64,000 nt of DNA from positions 1 to 64,000 of the forward strand of contig DYJA01000016.1 in the NCBI GenBank assembly GCA_020723345.1, read 5' to 3'. Positions 49,317 through 57,475 of the stretch are shown piece by piece. The number at the start of each line of letters is the position of its first letter. Position 1 is the stretch's first letter. The stretch is from Candidatus Aquidulcis sp. Lineage in GTDB: Bacteria; Chloroflexota; Anaerolineae; UBA4142. The position numbers were made by a program, and so were the translations under genes. The notes below the pieces were generated by a model. That model saw only the letters and a list, made by a program, of their open reading frames with translations. It was not told the DNA's origin and did not search any database.

Positions 49317-50646
49317 CGCGCCAACGCCGTGCCCAATTTGCGGCGGCGTCGGCTTTTTGCGCCGCGACGTGCCGGTCGATCATCCCGACTTTGGGCGCGC
49401 GGTGCCGTGCGTCTGCAAGTTGCGCGAGACCCAGCACGCCGAACTCGACGATTTGCGCAAGACGAGCGGACTCGCGCATCTGACGCAGATGACATTCAGC
49501 GCGTTTCGTTCGGAAGGCATCGGCTTGCCGCCGGACAAGCGCAAGAATTTGCGCGACGCGCACGACAGCGCGCGCGCGTTTGCGAGCGACCCGCGCGGCT
49601 GGCTCTTGCTCAAGGGCGGCTACGGCTGCGGCAAGACGCATCTCGCCGCCGCGATTGCGAATGAACGCCTCGCGCGTAGCGAGGCGGTGCTTTTCATCGT
49701 CGTGCCGGATCTGCTCGATCATCTGCGCGCGACGTTTGCGCCGACGAGCCGCGTCACGTACGACGACCGTTTTGAATCGGTCAAGACTGCGCCGCTGTTG
49801 ATTCTCGACGATCTGGGCGCGCAGGTGACGACGCAGTGGGCGCAAGAAAAACTTTTCCAACTCTTCAACTATCGCTACAACGCGCAACTGCCGACGGTCA
49901 TCACGACGAATCGCGAGTTGGAAGAGATCGATCCGCGCGTCCGCTCGCGCCTCGCCGACGCGACGTTCTGCAAAATCGTCACGCTTCTTGCGCCCGATTT
50001 TCGGCAGGGCGGCGTTGATACGAATGGTTCGGGCATTTCGAATCTCGCGCACTATGGCGATATGACGTTCGAATCGTTCAACTCGCGCGACGACGAATTG
50101 AAAGGCGATGCGCGCACCAACTTGCGGCGCATCATCTTCACCGCGAAGGATTATGCCGAAAAACCGCACGGGTTCATCGTCTTCACCGGTGAGTACGGCT
50201 GCGGCAAGACGCATCTGGCAGCGGCGATTGCGAACGCGATCTCCCAGCGCGGTGGATCGGCATCGCTCGTCGTCGTGCCGGATCTGCTCGATCATCTGCG
50301 CGCGACGTTTGCGCCCGGCAGTACGGTCACGTACGATCAGCGTTTCGACGAGACGCGCAGCGCGCCGGTCTTGGTGCTGGATGATCTCGGCACGGAAAAC
50401 GCGACGCCGTGGGCGCGCGAAAAACTCTTTCAGATCATTGACTATCGCTACGTCGCGAAATTGCCCACGATCATCACGATTCACCGCGAAGCGGAAATCG
50501 ACGCGCGCATCCAATCGCGCATCTTCGATCTGGCGCGCAGTTCCGTGAATGAAATCCTCGCGCCGAGTTATCGCACGACGCATCGCCGCGCGCAAGCCAA
50601 ACCGGAAAGCGGGTATCGTCGCGCGCGCGCCAGCAATGCATCCTGA
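49288..50646 (+). CDS. DnaC/DnaI-like helicase loader with two tandem AAA+ domains
   Basis: A 452-residue protein. After a zinc-finger-like start (CPICGGVGFLRR ... AVPCVCKLRE) come two complete DnaC/IstB-type ATPase modules. Module 1 has Walker A LKGGYGCGKTHLAAAIAN (about 110) and Walker B LLILDDLGAQ; module 2 has Walker A TGEYGCGKTHLAAAIAN (about 301) and VLVLDDLGTE. Each is followed by VVPDLLDHLRATFAP and YR-type sensor text. Typical loaders have one module, so this is an internal duplication. The start (ATG 49288 or 49294) overlaps the DnaD gene. Confidence 0.85.
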   Translation: MNMANSSNANAPTPCPICGGVGFLRRDVPVDHPDFGRAVPCVCKLRETQHAELDDLRKTSGLAHLTQMTFSAFRSEGIGLPPDKRKNLRDAHDSARAFASDPRGWLLLKGGYGCGKTHLAAAIANERLARSEAVLFIVVPDLLDHLRATFAPTSRVTYDDRFESVKTAPLLILDDLGAQVTTQWAQEKLFQLFNYRYNAQLPTVITTNRELEEIDPRVRSRLADATFCKIVTLLAPDFRQGGVDTNGSGISNLAHYGDMTFESFNSRDDELKGDARTNLRRIIFTAKDYAEKPHGFIVFTGEYGCGKTHLAAAIANAISQRGGSASLVVVPDLLDHLRATFAPGSTVTYDQRFDETRSAPVLVLDDLGTENATPWAREKLFQIIDYRYVAKLPTIITIHREAEIDARIQSRIFDLARSSVNEILAPSYRTTHRRAQAKPESGYRRARASNAS

Positions 50647-50654
50647 TCGGCAAC

Positions 50655-50712
50655 AACCTTGCGAAGGTTCGAGTACGATCCGATCGCGTACTTCGGCAAC
50701 CTTCGCAAGGTT
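50655..50712. repeat. Inverted repeat after the helicase loader gene
   Basis: AACCTTGCGAAGGTT (50655-50669) and AACCTTCGCAAGGTT (50698-50712) pair perfectly and surround a smaller GTACG/CGTAC dyad. A related element lies at 58216-58276. It may terminate the replication operon. Confidence 0.75.
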
Positions 50713-50755
50713 TCCCACCTTCATCCTGATCGACCGATTGCCCGTTCCCCATCTT

Positions 50756-50783
50756 TTGCCCCGTTCGGGCTTTGTGGTATAAT
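50756..50783 (+). promoter_or_regulatory. Promoter of the Pro-rich lipoprotein gene
   Basis: TTGCCC (50756-50761) and TATAAT (50778-50783) with a 16-bp spacer; AAGGAG at 50834-50839 precedes ATG 50851. Confidence 0.55.
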
Positions 50784-50850
50784 CCTCGCGGCACTAGTCC
50801 ACGGCGAGCGCGCGTGCTCTCCGTCCAACTTTCAAGGAGATCGAAAGCGA

Positions 50851-51507
50851 ATGCAAATGAGACAATGGGGCATCCGCCTCGCGCTGGGTCTTGTTTTTTT
50901 CATCGGCGCGCTCGGCTGTCACCTGAGTGATACTTTCCTCGCGCAAGCCACGCTCACACCAACCCGAACCCGAACCGTCAAACCGACTTTTACACCCATC
51001 CCATCAGCAACCGCGACCCAACCGCCGACCGCGGTTCCCTCGCCAACCAAATTGCCCCCAACCGCGACGCGACGCCCGGCGACCAAACCGCCGCCAACCA
51101 AGCCACCAGCACCCCCACCGCCGCCCGCCCCGGCAGGTCCCACCGCGTCTCCGTATGAATGGCACGTCAATGCGCCCGGTTGCGAACACTCCGGCGGTGT
51201 CTACGTCAAAGCCCGCGTCTATGGCGATAAGAACAATCCCGATAGCGGCATGGAAGGAATGCGCGTAGTTTTGGGCGATGGAAGTGGAAACCGCTTTGAT
51301 ATTCCTCCCGTCACCACGACCTGGGATGGTACCTACTCTTTCACACTATCCCCCGATGGCGCGCCGCCGTTCAAAGGAACTGTTTACGTTTGGCTGATTG
51401 ACGCTGGCGGCAAACGGATTTCCGATATTGGCGGACCGATGGTTTTCAATGGACTTGGACCCGACAACGGTGGCTGCTGGCACGGATGGGTCGATTTTTG
51501 GAGATAA
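50851..51507 (+). CDS. Pro/Thr-rich lipoprotein
   Basis: A 218-residue lipoprotein. The signal peptide ends at a lipobox Cys (FFIGALGC, about residue 23), followed by a long Pro/Thr/Ala linker (about 30-100). The C-terminal domain from about 103 (EWHVNAPGCEHSGGVYVKAR ... DNGGCWHGWVDFWR) has several Cys and His and looks like a small beta-domain shared with the lipoprotein at 52153. No enzyme motif. Surface-exposed; role unknown. Confidence 0.75.
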   Translation: MQMRQWGIRLALGLVFFIGALGCHLSDTFLAQATLTPTRTRTVKPTFTPIPSATATQPPTAVPSPTKLPPTATRRPATKPPPTKPPAPPPPPAPAGPTASPYEWHVNAPGCEHSGGVYVKARVYGDKNNPDSGMEGMRVVLGDGSGNRFDIPPVTTTWDGTYSFTLSPDGAPPFKGTVYVWLIDAGGKRISDIGGPMVFNGLGPDNGGCWHGWVDFWR

Positions 51508-51529
51508 CATCAGAACGGAGGTCTCGCCG

Positions 51530-52072
51530 ATGAGCGCCTCAGACAAACCTCACCCTTTCGTCGCGCTCGCGCGCGCGGCAATTGAAGCGTACGTGCGCGA
51601 GCGAAAACATCTCAAGCCACCGCGCCCCTTGCCGCCGGAGATGCAGGCGCGCGCGGGCGCGTTCGTCTCGCTGCATCTGCCGGACGGCGAACTGCGCGGC
51701 TGCATCGGCACGATTGAGCCGGTGCGCGAGAATCTCGCCGAAGAAATCATCGAGAACGCGATCAGCGCGGCGACGCGCGATCCGCGCTTTCCGCCGGTCG
51801 CGCCGGACGAACTCGACGCGCTCGACATTTCGGTCGACGTGCTGACCGCGCCAGTGCCGATTGATTCGATTCGCGATCAGGATCCCAAGAAGCACGGCTT
51901 GATCGTGCAATCGTTGAAAAATTCCTGGAAGCGCGGTCTGCTCTTGCCCGACCTGGACGAAATCGATACAGCGGAGAAGCAACTGTACTACACGCGCGTC
52001 CACAAAGCCAACATCACCAATCCGACCGAGCCGGTGCAGTTGTACCGGTTTGAGGTCAAGCGATACCACTGA
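51530..52072 (+). CDS. AMMECR1-domain protein
   Basis: A 180-residue protein with the AMMECR1 core: AGAFVSLHLPDGELRGCIGT, then ENAISAATRDPRFPPVAPDE, and GLIVQSLKNSWKRGLLLPDL. The LRGCIG motif is the signature. The family is conserved in all domains, often near the MEMO and radical-SAM AmmeMemoRadiSam genes, which are not in this window. ATG 51530 follows ACGGAGG. Confidence 0.92.
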   Translation: MSASDKPHPFVALARAAIEAYVRERKHLKPPRPLPPEMQARAGAFVSLHLPDGELRGCIGTIEPVRENLAEEIIENAISAATRDPRFPPVAPDELDALDISVDVLTAPVPIDSIRDQDPKKHGLIVQSLKNSWKRGLLLPDLDEIDTAEKQLYYTRVHKANITNPTEPVQLYRFEVKRYH

Positions 52073-52152
52073 TGGCAAATGCCGTATAGCGTATGGCACA
52101 TTGCCAACGACGATTTGCGATTCGCTATACGCGCTCCGTCCTCGCCGAAAAG

Positions 52153-52842
52153 ATGGATCCGATGAAGCCATTTTCTCGCGCCCACAAATTGATTCTGCTC
52201 GCCGCGTTTGGGTGGCTGGTGATTCTGGGTTGTCAAATGACCGATCTCGTCGCGCGCGTCAATCCGAGCGCGACGCGCACTGCCGCGCCGACCGTGCGCG
52301 CGACGTTCACGCGCGTGCCGCCGACCGAGCCACCGCCCCCGCCGCCGCCGACAGTACCGCCGCCTCCAACCGCGCTGCCGACGCGCCCGCCGACCGCGCG
52401 TCCCGCGCCGACGCGCGTGCCCACACCCAAGCCCGCCGCGCCGCCGCCTGCCCCGCCAACGGCAGATCTGTTCGGCGGTTTCTATTATCGCCCGGTCAAC
52501 AAAGGATGTTCTTCATCCGCGTCGCCAAACACGCGCATCGAAGGCACCGTCTACGACAACGGGATGAAAAAGAACGGCGTCACCGTTCGCTTGTCGCACG
52601 GCGAGCATCTCGATCCGCTGCTCCCGGATTTCGTCACGGGGATCGATCCGAATGATCCGAATCACAAAGCCCCGGAGCGCGAAGGCATGTACCGCTTGTC
52701 ACCCGCCGAAGGAGGATATGTCGATGGCAACTGGTGGGTTTTCGTCATCGCTCCAGACGGCAGTCCGCTTTCCAAAGGGCAGTACATCAAAACACACGAT
52801 GGTCCCGGCTGCAACATTGCGATTATCGATTTCGTGCATTAG
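52153..52842 (+). CDS. Pro-rich lipoprotein with a Cys-containing beta domain
   Basis: A 229-residue lipoprotein (lipobox WLVILGC, about residue 27) with a Pro/Ala/Thr linker (about 40-110) and a C-terminal domain (FGGFYYRPVNKGCSSSASPN ... HDGPGCNIAIIDFVH) related in style to the protein at 50851. The paralogues bracket the AMMECR1 gene. Start ATG 52153 is likely; ATG 52162 is possible. The gene-free 215 bp downstream contain only AT-richer sequence with a -10-like TATAAT near 53009. Confidence 0.72.
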   Translation: MDPMKPFSRAHKLILLAAFGWLVILGCQMTDLVARVNPSATRTAAPTVRATFTRVPPTEPPPPPPPTVPPPPTALPTRPPTARPAPTRVPTPKPAAPPPAPPTADLFGGFYYRPVNKGCSSSASPNTRIEGTVYDNGMKKNGVTVRLSHGEHLDPLLPDFVTGIDPNDPNHKAPEREGMYRLSPAEGGYVDGNWWVFVIAPDGSPLSKGQYIKTHDGPGCNIAIIDFVH

Positions 52843-53057
52843 CACTGATCCAACGATTCTGAACCGCGCGCCAGATGCGGCAAGTGCGACAAATATACGA
52901 CCACGCTTTGACTTAATTCAGACTCAAATGGTCTAAAATGGCATAAGTCAAGCGGTCGGTACAACTCTCCAACACGATCTCCATTCCACAAAGATATGAT
53001 TTTGTGATATAATACTGCCAGAGTACCACCCTATCATCGTCTTGACGCAGAGGATAG

Positions 53058-54182
53058 ATGAAATCTTTCGTTCGACATGCCATCTTGTTTGGGATGGCGA
53101 TCATACTTGCCGGTTGTGTTTCCAGCGTAGTTGATCCGCTCGCGAGCAACCCCGTACCCGCCAGCAGTGTAGGCAGTTACGCGCTTGCGCCCACCCCAAC
53201 TTCGCTTCCGACATCCGGCGTTCCCACAGTTGTCCCCACCGCCACACTCCTTCCGATTCCCGCGACCGGCGGCAGAGTCGCCTCCGCCGGGCTGAATCAA
53301 GCCAATCTAGACCCGCGTGCTGATTCTGATTTGCGCGCAAATCCAAAGACGTGGCTTGATCCGTCCCCAACATCGCTGCCGCCAACTTCGGCTCCGCCCG
53401 TCGCCAGACCCAGTCGCCCGTTTGAAACCACCGAACTGTACGTCCACGTTCCACCGCAAGCCAATTCGCGCCAACCGCTGCGCGTGCTCGTCGTGCTGCA
53501 TGGCATGGGCGGGCGCGGTGATGCTTTCTCTCAGAGCTTGATCAAAGATGCCGAGCGGAACAATTGGGTGCTCATCGCGCCGACATTCCAGTATCAAAAC
53601 TATCTCGATCCCAAACTCTTGAGGGAAGACGACATCGTGTTTGGACAGAGAATTCTCGACACGCTCAACGTTTTGCCGCAGCGTCTGAATTTGAAACTGC
53701 GCCAACGCGTTCTGCTCTACGGATTCTCGCGCGGCGCGCAACTCGCGCATCGCTTTGCCTATTTCTACCCCGACCGCGTCGCGAGCGTCGTCGCGCTCTC
53801 GGCGGGCGCGTACACGATGCCGACCGAAAAACGAACGAGCGAAAAAGACGCGCCGGTAATTCCGTTCCCGTACGGCGTGGGCGATTTGCGGGAATGTGTC
53901 GGACAGTCGATCAACTGGCAAGCGCTGAAGAAAATCTCGTTTTGGATCGGCGTAGGCGCGCAAGACAACAATGCCAACGACGTGGCGCGCGCGTTCGATC
54001 AGTACGGCGGCAAAACGCGCGTCGATCGCGCCAAATCATTCCAGCAAGCGCTCCAAACACTTGGCATCGACGCGCGGCTGGTCATCTTCCCAGATGCCTC
54101 CCACGACTTGACCGGGCAGATGCGTGTAAACGCGTTGAAATTCTTGCGCGATGACGAATTGGCTGATAATTGGAACGATTAG
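53058..54182 (+). CDS. Secreted alpha/beta-hydrolase lipoprotein
   Basis: A 374-residue protein with a lipoprotein signal (ILFGMAIILAGC, Cys about residue 20), a TP-rich linker and a hydrolase domain from about 125. The nucleophile is Ser224 in LYGFSRGAQ (GxSxG), an oxyanion-type HGMGGRG lies at about 150, and PDASHDLTGQ near the end supplies Asp/His. It resembles PHB-depolymerase/esterase-type enzymes acting outside the cell. It begins the four-gene hydrolase array. Confidence 0.8.
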   Translation: MKSFVRHAILFGMAIILAGCVSSVVDPLASNPVPASSVGSYALAPTPTSLPTSGVPTVVPTATLLPIPATGGRVASAGLNQANLDPRADSDLRANPKTWLDPSPTSLPPTSAPPVARPSRPFETTELYVHVPPQANSRQPLRVLVVLHGMGGRGDAFSQSLIKDAERNNWVLIAPTFQYQNYLDPKLLREDDIVFGQRILDTLNVLPQRLNLKLRQRVLLYGFSRGAQLAHRFAYFYPDRVASVVALSAGAYTMPTEKRTSEKDAPVIPFPYGVGDLRECVGQSINWQALKKISFWIGVGAQDNNANDVARAFDQYGGKTRVDRAKSFQQALQTLGIDARLVIFPDASHDLTGQMRVNALKFLRDDELADNWND

Positions 54183-54185
54183 AAT

Positions 54186-55247
54186 GTGAATCAATCGCTT
54201 GAACTGCGAACGAGCATCCTCGTCACCTTGCTCTTGTGCGGTTGTTCCCACTTGATCCCGCCCCCAACTCCTACTCCCGCGCCAAGTTTTACGCCCGCTC
54301 GCGTTCAGTTGCCTTCCCCCACGCGCCGCGTGACGACGCCTTCCGTCACGCGCGCGGATAATTCAACCCGCGCGTTTACGCGTACGCCTGCGCCAATCGC
54401 AACCTTGACGCGCATCTTCACCCCGGTACCCACCTCCACACCTTGGCCCATTCCTTCGGGACGCAGCGAATGCAGCGAACAGCAGTTTCGCAGTCCGACT
54501 CTGAACACCACTCTATCGCTCTACGTCTATCTGCCCACCGGCTATTTCGAACAAACTCGACGCCGCTATCCAACGCTGTATTTGCTCTCCGGCTTGGGCG
54601 GCAACCCGCGCGAATGGGTGATCTACGGCGTGTGCGCGGAAATGGATCAACTCATTCCGAACGAAAGCGTTCAACCGATGATCGTCGTTATGCCCTCCGG
54701 CAACGACAACCCGGCAGGCGGCTTGGGCTCGTACTGGTTCAACCACGCGCCGCCGCCCGTCAGCGATGGCAAACGCTGGGGCGATTACATTTGGCAAGAC
54801 GTCGTCAATTACATCGATTCGAAATATCGAACGCTGCCACAGCGCGCCAGCCGCGCAGTCGGCGGGCTGTCGGCGGGCGGACAGGGCGCGTTGACGCTCG
54901 CGTTCACACATCCGGAGATCTTCAGCGTCGTCGGCGCGCACAGTCCATCGTTTCGCCGCGCCGATGGGTCGGTTGCAGCATTTGGCGATCCGGCGTATTA
55001 TCAGCAGTACGATCCGGTCTGGCTCGCGCAAAATACGCAGACATGGCGCGATTTGGCAATCTGGATCGACGACGGCGACGCCGATAATCAATGGGGCAGC
55101 GCGATCCGCGAATATCACGATTTGCTCGCCGCGCTCGACATTCCGCACGAGTGGCACATTTTCCCCGGCACGCACGATCCGACGTACTGGTCGCCGCTCG
55201 TGCCAACTTATCTTCAATGGTATTCCATCAAATTAACGGGACAATGA
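54186..55247 (+). CDS. Esterase D-like (feruloyl esterase/EstA family) lipoprotein 1
   Basis: A 353-residue lipoprotein (GTG start 54186; lipobox LLLCGC) with a TP-rich linker and an esterase-D/S-formylglutathione-hydrolase-like domain: VYLPTGYFEQTRRRYPTLYL, GDYIWQDVVNYIDSKYRTLP, nucleophile in GGLSAGGQGALTLAF, and GAHSPSFRRADGS. The catalytic Asp/His fall in the DGDADN and GTHDPTYW segments. It begins 4 bp after the previous stop and overlaps the next gene (ATGA), so the array is translated as one message. Confidence 0.85.
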   Translation: MNQSLELRTSILVTLLLCGCSHLIPPPTPTPAPSFTPARVQLPSPTRRVTTPSVTRADNSTRAFTRTPAPIATLTRIFTPVPTSTPWPIPSGRSECSEQQFRSPTLNTTLSLYVYLPTGYFEQTRRRYPTLYLLSGLGGNPREWVIYGVCAEMDQLIPNESVQPMIVVMPSGNDNPAGGLGSYWFNHAPPPVSDGKRWGDYIWQDVVNYIDSKYRTLPQRASRAVGGLSAGGQGALTLAFTHPEIFSVVGAHSPSFRRADGSVAAFGDPAYYQQYDPVWLAQNTQTWRDLAIWIDDGDADNQWGSAIREYHDLLAALDIPHEWHIFPGTHDPTYWSPLVPTYLQWYSIKLTGQ

Positions 55248-56353
55248 TACGATCATTTTTCTTGCGACATGTCATTGCGAGGACGTTTTTTGTCCGAAGC
55301 AATCTCCACCTTGCTTTGATCATCCTCGCGTTGACCTCCGGCTGTTCGATCATTCAGCCGACGCCAACGCCGACCGCGACGTACACGCCGCTGCCAACAC
55401 TGACGCCGACGCGCGGTCCATCGCCGACGCCGACGCGCACATCGACGCGTACACCCACGCCCACGATCACAGCGACGCCGACATCTACCGCGACGCCGAC
55501 GATCACTTCAACACCGACGCCCTTTCCGCGCCCGACCGGCAAAATTACGCGCGTGGACACAAAATTTCGCAGCACGCTTCTGCAAGAGGATCGGAAAATT
55601 TTGATCTACTTGCCACCCGGGTACAACACGCAAACCACGCGCCGCTATCCGGTGTTGTACATGCTGCACGGCTATGGCGGTTTCAACTTGACAAACACGA
55701 CCGAATGGGAACAATGGGGGCTGCAAACCAACGCCGAGCAGATGATGGTCAGCGGCGAAATCCAACCGATGATCATCGTGCAGCCGACTGGGTACATGGC
55801 AGACGGTCAGCCATCGTACTTTTTCAACCACGGTCCCGGCACCGACGGCAAACGCTGGGGCGATTACATCTGGCAAGATGTCGTGAATTACGTGGACGCG
55901 AATTATCGCACGCTGCCGCGCCGCGAGAGCCGCGCGATTGGCGGATTTTCGTTGGGCGGGCAGGGCGCACTATCGCTCGCGCTGACACAACCCCAAGTTT
56001 TCAAAATCGTCGGCGCGCACAGCCCATCGTTTCGCGGCGCGGATGGATCGATTCCATACATCAACGATTGGAACTGGTTCAACCAATTCGATCCGATCTG
56101 GCTCGTGCGCTACACCGACAACGCGCGCGGGTTGACGCTCTGGATCGACGTGGCGTACGGCGACGACAAAGTCCGCGACTGCGGCGAAGGATCCGATCGC
56201 TGCGTGATGGCGTTTCACAATCTGCTCGTGTCGAAAAACATTCCGCACGAATGGCGCGACACGTGGTCCGGCAATCACGAGGGCTATAATTATTGGGGTC
56301 CGCACATTCCCGATTATTTGCGTTGGTACTCGTCTAGATTGGTGGGACAATGA
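55244..56353 (+). CDS. Esterase D-like lipoprotein 2 with a repeat-derived signal peptide
   Basis: A 369-residue paralogue: IYLPPGYNTQTTRRYPVLYM, nucleophile in GGFSLGGQGALSLAL, GAHSPSFRGADGS. The signal peptide MIRSFFLRHVIARTFFVRSN leads to HLALIILALTSGC. Residues 9-22 (HVIARTFFVRSNLH) are encoded by the dispersed repeat at 55271-55313, so the n-region of the signal peptide comes from the repeat. ATGA overlaps on both sides couple it to its neighbours. Confidence 0.84.
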   Translation: MIRSFFLRHVIARTFFVRSNLHLALIILALTSGCSIIQPTPTPTATYTPLPTLTPTRGPSPTPTRTSTRTPTPTITATPTSTATPTITSTPTPFPRPTGKITRVDTKFRSTLLQEDRKILIYLPPGYNTQTTRRYPVLYMLHGYGGFNLTNTTEWEQWGLQTNAEQMMVSGEIQPMIIVQPTGYMADGQPSYFFNHGPGTDGKRWGDYIWQDVVNYVDANYRTLPRRESRAIGGFSLGGQGALSLALTQPQVFKIVGAHSPSFRGADGSIPYINDWNWFNQFDPIWLVRYTDNARGLTLWIDVAYGDDKVRDCGEGSDRCVMAFHNLLVSKNIPHEWRDTWSGNHEGYNYWGPHIPDYLRWYSSRLVGQ

Positions 56354-57360
56354 TAACGCGATCCGTCATTTCGAGTGCAGCGAGAAATCTCGCTCGGATG
56401 ATCCTGCTCGCGCTCGTCAGCGCGAGTTGCACAGCCAAACCGCTCCCGTTGACCGGCGCGTCCAGCGGCGCGCCACTCCCCGTCGACGCACCCTGCGACG
56501 CCGTCGCAGAACTCGCGCCCGAACGCCCGACGATTCCGCGCCCCGACACGATCCCGATTCCCACAATCACGCCGCAGCCGATCTACGCAGACGCGCGCAG
56601 CGATCTGATCGACGCCACGTTCCACAGCCCGCTCATTGACAAGTCCTTGCCGATTCTGATCTATCTGCCGCCCGGTTATTCCGATTCGACGCGCCGTTAT
56701 CCGGTGTTGTACATGCTTTCCGGTTACGCGGGCGATTATCGCGAATGGGCGACGTACGGCTTGTGCCGCGTGCTCGATACACTCATTCGCGGCGGCGCAG
56801 TCCAGCCGATGATCCTGGTGATGCCGGAAGGCGACCGCTCGTGGTGGTTCAACCACGCGCCGATTCCCGGCAGTGACGGCAAACCCTGGGGCGATTACGT
56901 TTGGCGCGATGTCGTCGGGTACGTGGACGCGAACTATCGCACGTTGCCGCACCGCGCCAGTCGCGCGATCGGCGGGTTATCCTCCGGCGGACAGAGCGCG
57001 CTGATGCTGGGCTTGACGCGCCCCGAAGTATTCGGCATCGTCGGCGCGCACAGCCCATCGTTTCGCGGCGCGGACGGCTCGCTCGCGATTTTTGGCGACC
57101 GCGAATATTTCAAGCAGTACGATCCGGTTTGGCTCCTCCAGAATCGGACGACGTGGCGGCAACTCGCGCTCTGGGTTGATGTCGGTGCGGACGACAATCA
57201 GTGGGGCAATGCGGTCAACGATTTCCGCGCGCTGCTCGTGCGGCTTGGCGTGCCGCACGAGTTCCAAAATTCCTGGCGCGGCGTTCACGACAGCAATTAC
57301 TGGTCCGAGCATTTGAGCGATTACTTGATGTGGTATTCATCGAAACTTGCAGGGGAATAG
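56350..57360 (+). CDS. Esterase D-like lipoprotein 3 with a repeat-derived signal peptide
   Basis: A 336-residue paralogue with IYLPPGYSDSTRRYPVLYML, GDYVWRDVVGYVDANYRTLP, nucleophile in GGLSSGGQSALMLGL and GAHSPSFRGADGS. The signal peptide starts MITRSVISSAARNLARMILL and ends at ALVSASC; its VISSAARNLAR stretch is the translated repeat GTCATTTCGAGTGCAGCGAG at 56365-56397. The TP-rich linker of its relatives is replaced by a short Pro-containing stretch. The stop codon TAG is inside a terminator hairpin. Confidence 0.84.
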   Translation: MITRSVISSAARNLARMILLALVSASCTAKPLPLTGASSGAPLPVDAPCDAVAELAPERPTIPRPDTIPIPTITPQPIYADARSDLIDATFHSPLIDKSLPILIYLPPGYSDSTRRYPVLYMLSGYAGDYREWATYGLCRVLDTLIRGGAVQPMILVMPEGDRSWWFNHAPIPGSDGKPWGDYVWRDVVGYVDANYRTLPHRASRAIGGLSSGGQSALMLGLTRPEVFGIVGAHSPSFRGADGSLAIFGDREYFKQYDPVWLLQNRTTWRQLALWVDVGADDNQWGNAVNDFRALLVRLGVPHEFQNSWRGVHDSNYWSEHLSDYLMWYSSKLAGE

Positions 57361-57394
57361 AGTCGGGACGTTCGGTTGAACGTCCCGACTCTAT
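57357..57394. terminator. Terminator of the esterase array
   Basis: ATAGAGTCGGGACGTTC (57357-57373) and GAACGTCCCGACTCTAT (57378-57394) form a perfect 17-bp stem with a 4-nt loop, followed by TTTTG. The stem contains the stop codon of the last esterase gene, and the GntR promoter starts right after it. Confidence 0.85.
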
Positions 57395-57395
57395 T

Positions 57396-57424
57396 TTGAC
57401 AAATCACCCGATTCGCGGTATAGT
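57396..57424 (+). promoter_or_regulatory. Promoter of the GntR regulator gene
   Basis: TTGACA (57396-57401) and TATAGT (57419-57424), exactly 17 bp apart. The start point is near 57431. Confidence 0.75.
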
Positions 57425-57434
57425 GCATGCAGTT

Positions 57435-57448
57435 GTTGGACGTCCAAC
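57435..57448. promoter_or_regulatory. GntR operator candidate
   Basis: GTTGGACGTCCAAC is a perfect 14-bp palindrome placed a few bases after the transcription start and before the coding start. Its symmetry suits a homodimeric GntR/HutC regulator, so it is a likely autoregulatory operator. Confidence 0.55.
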
Positions 57449-57475
57449 CTCTTTGGCAAGCGGTGGTCATTGGAA

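Noticed and set aside
50655-50712. GGTTCGAGTACGATCC as a tRNA T-arm
   Set aside because: It is part of a symmetric inverted repeat; no acceptor stem or anticodon arm can be drawn around it.
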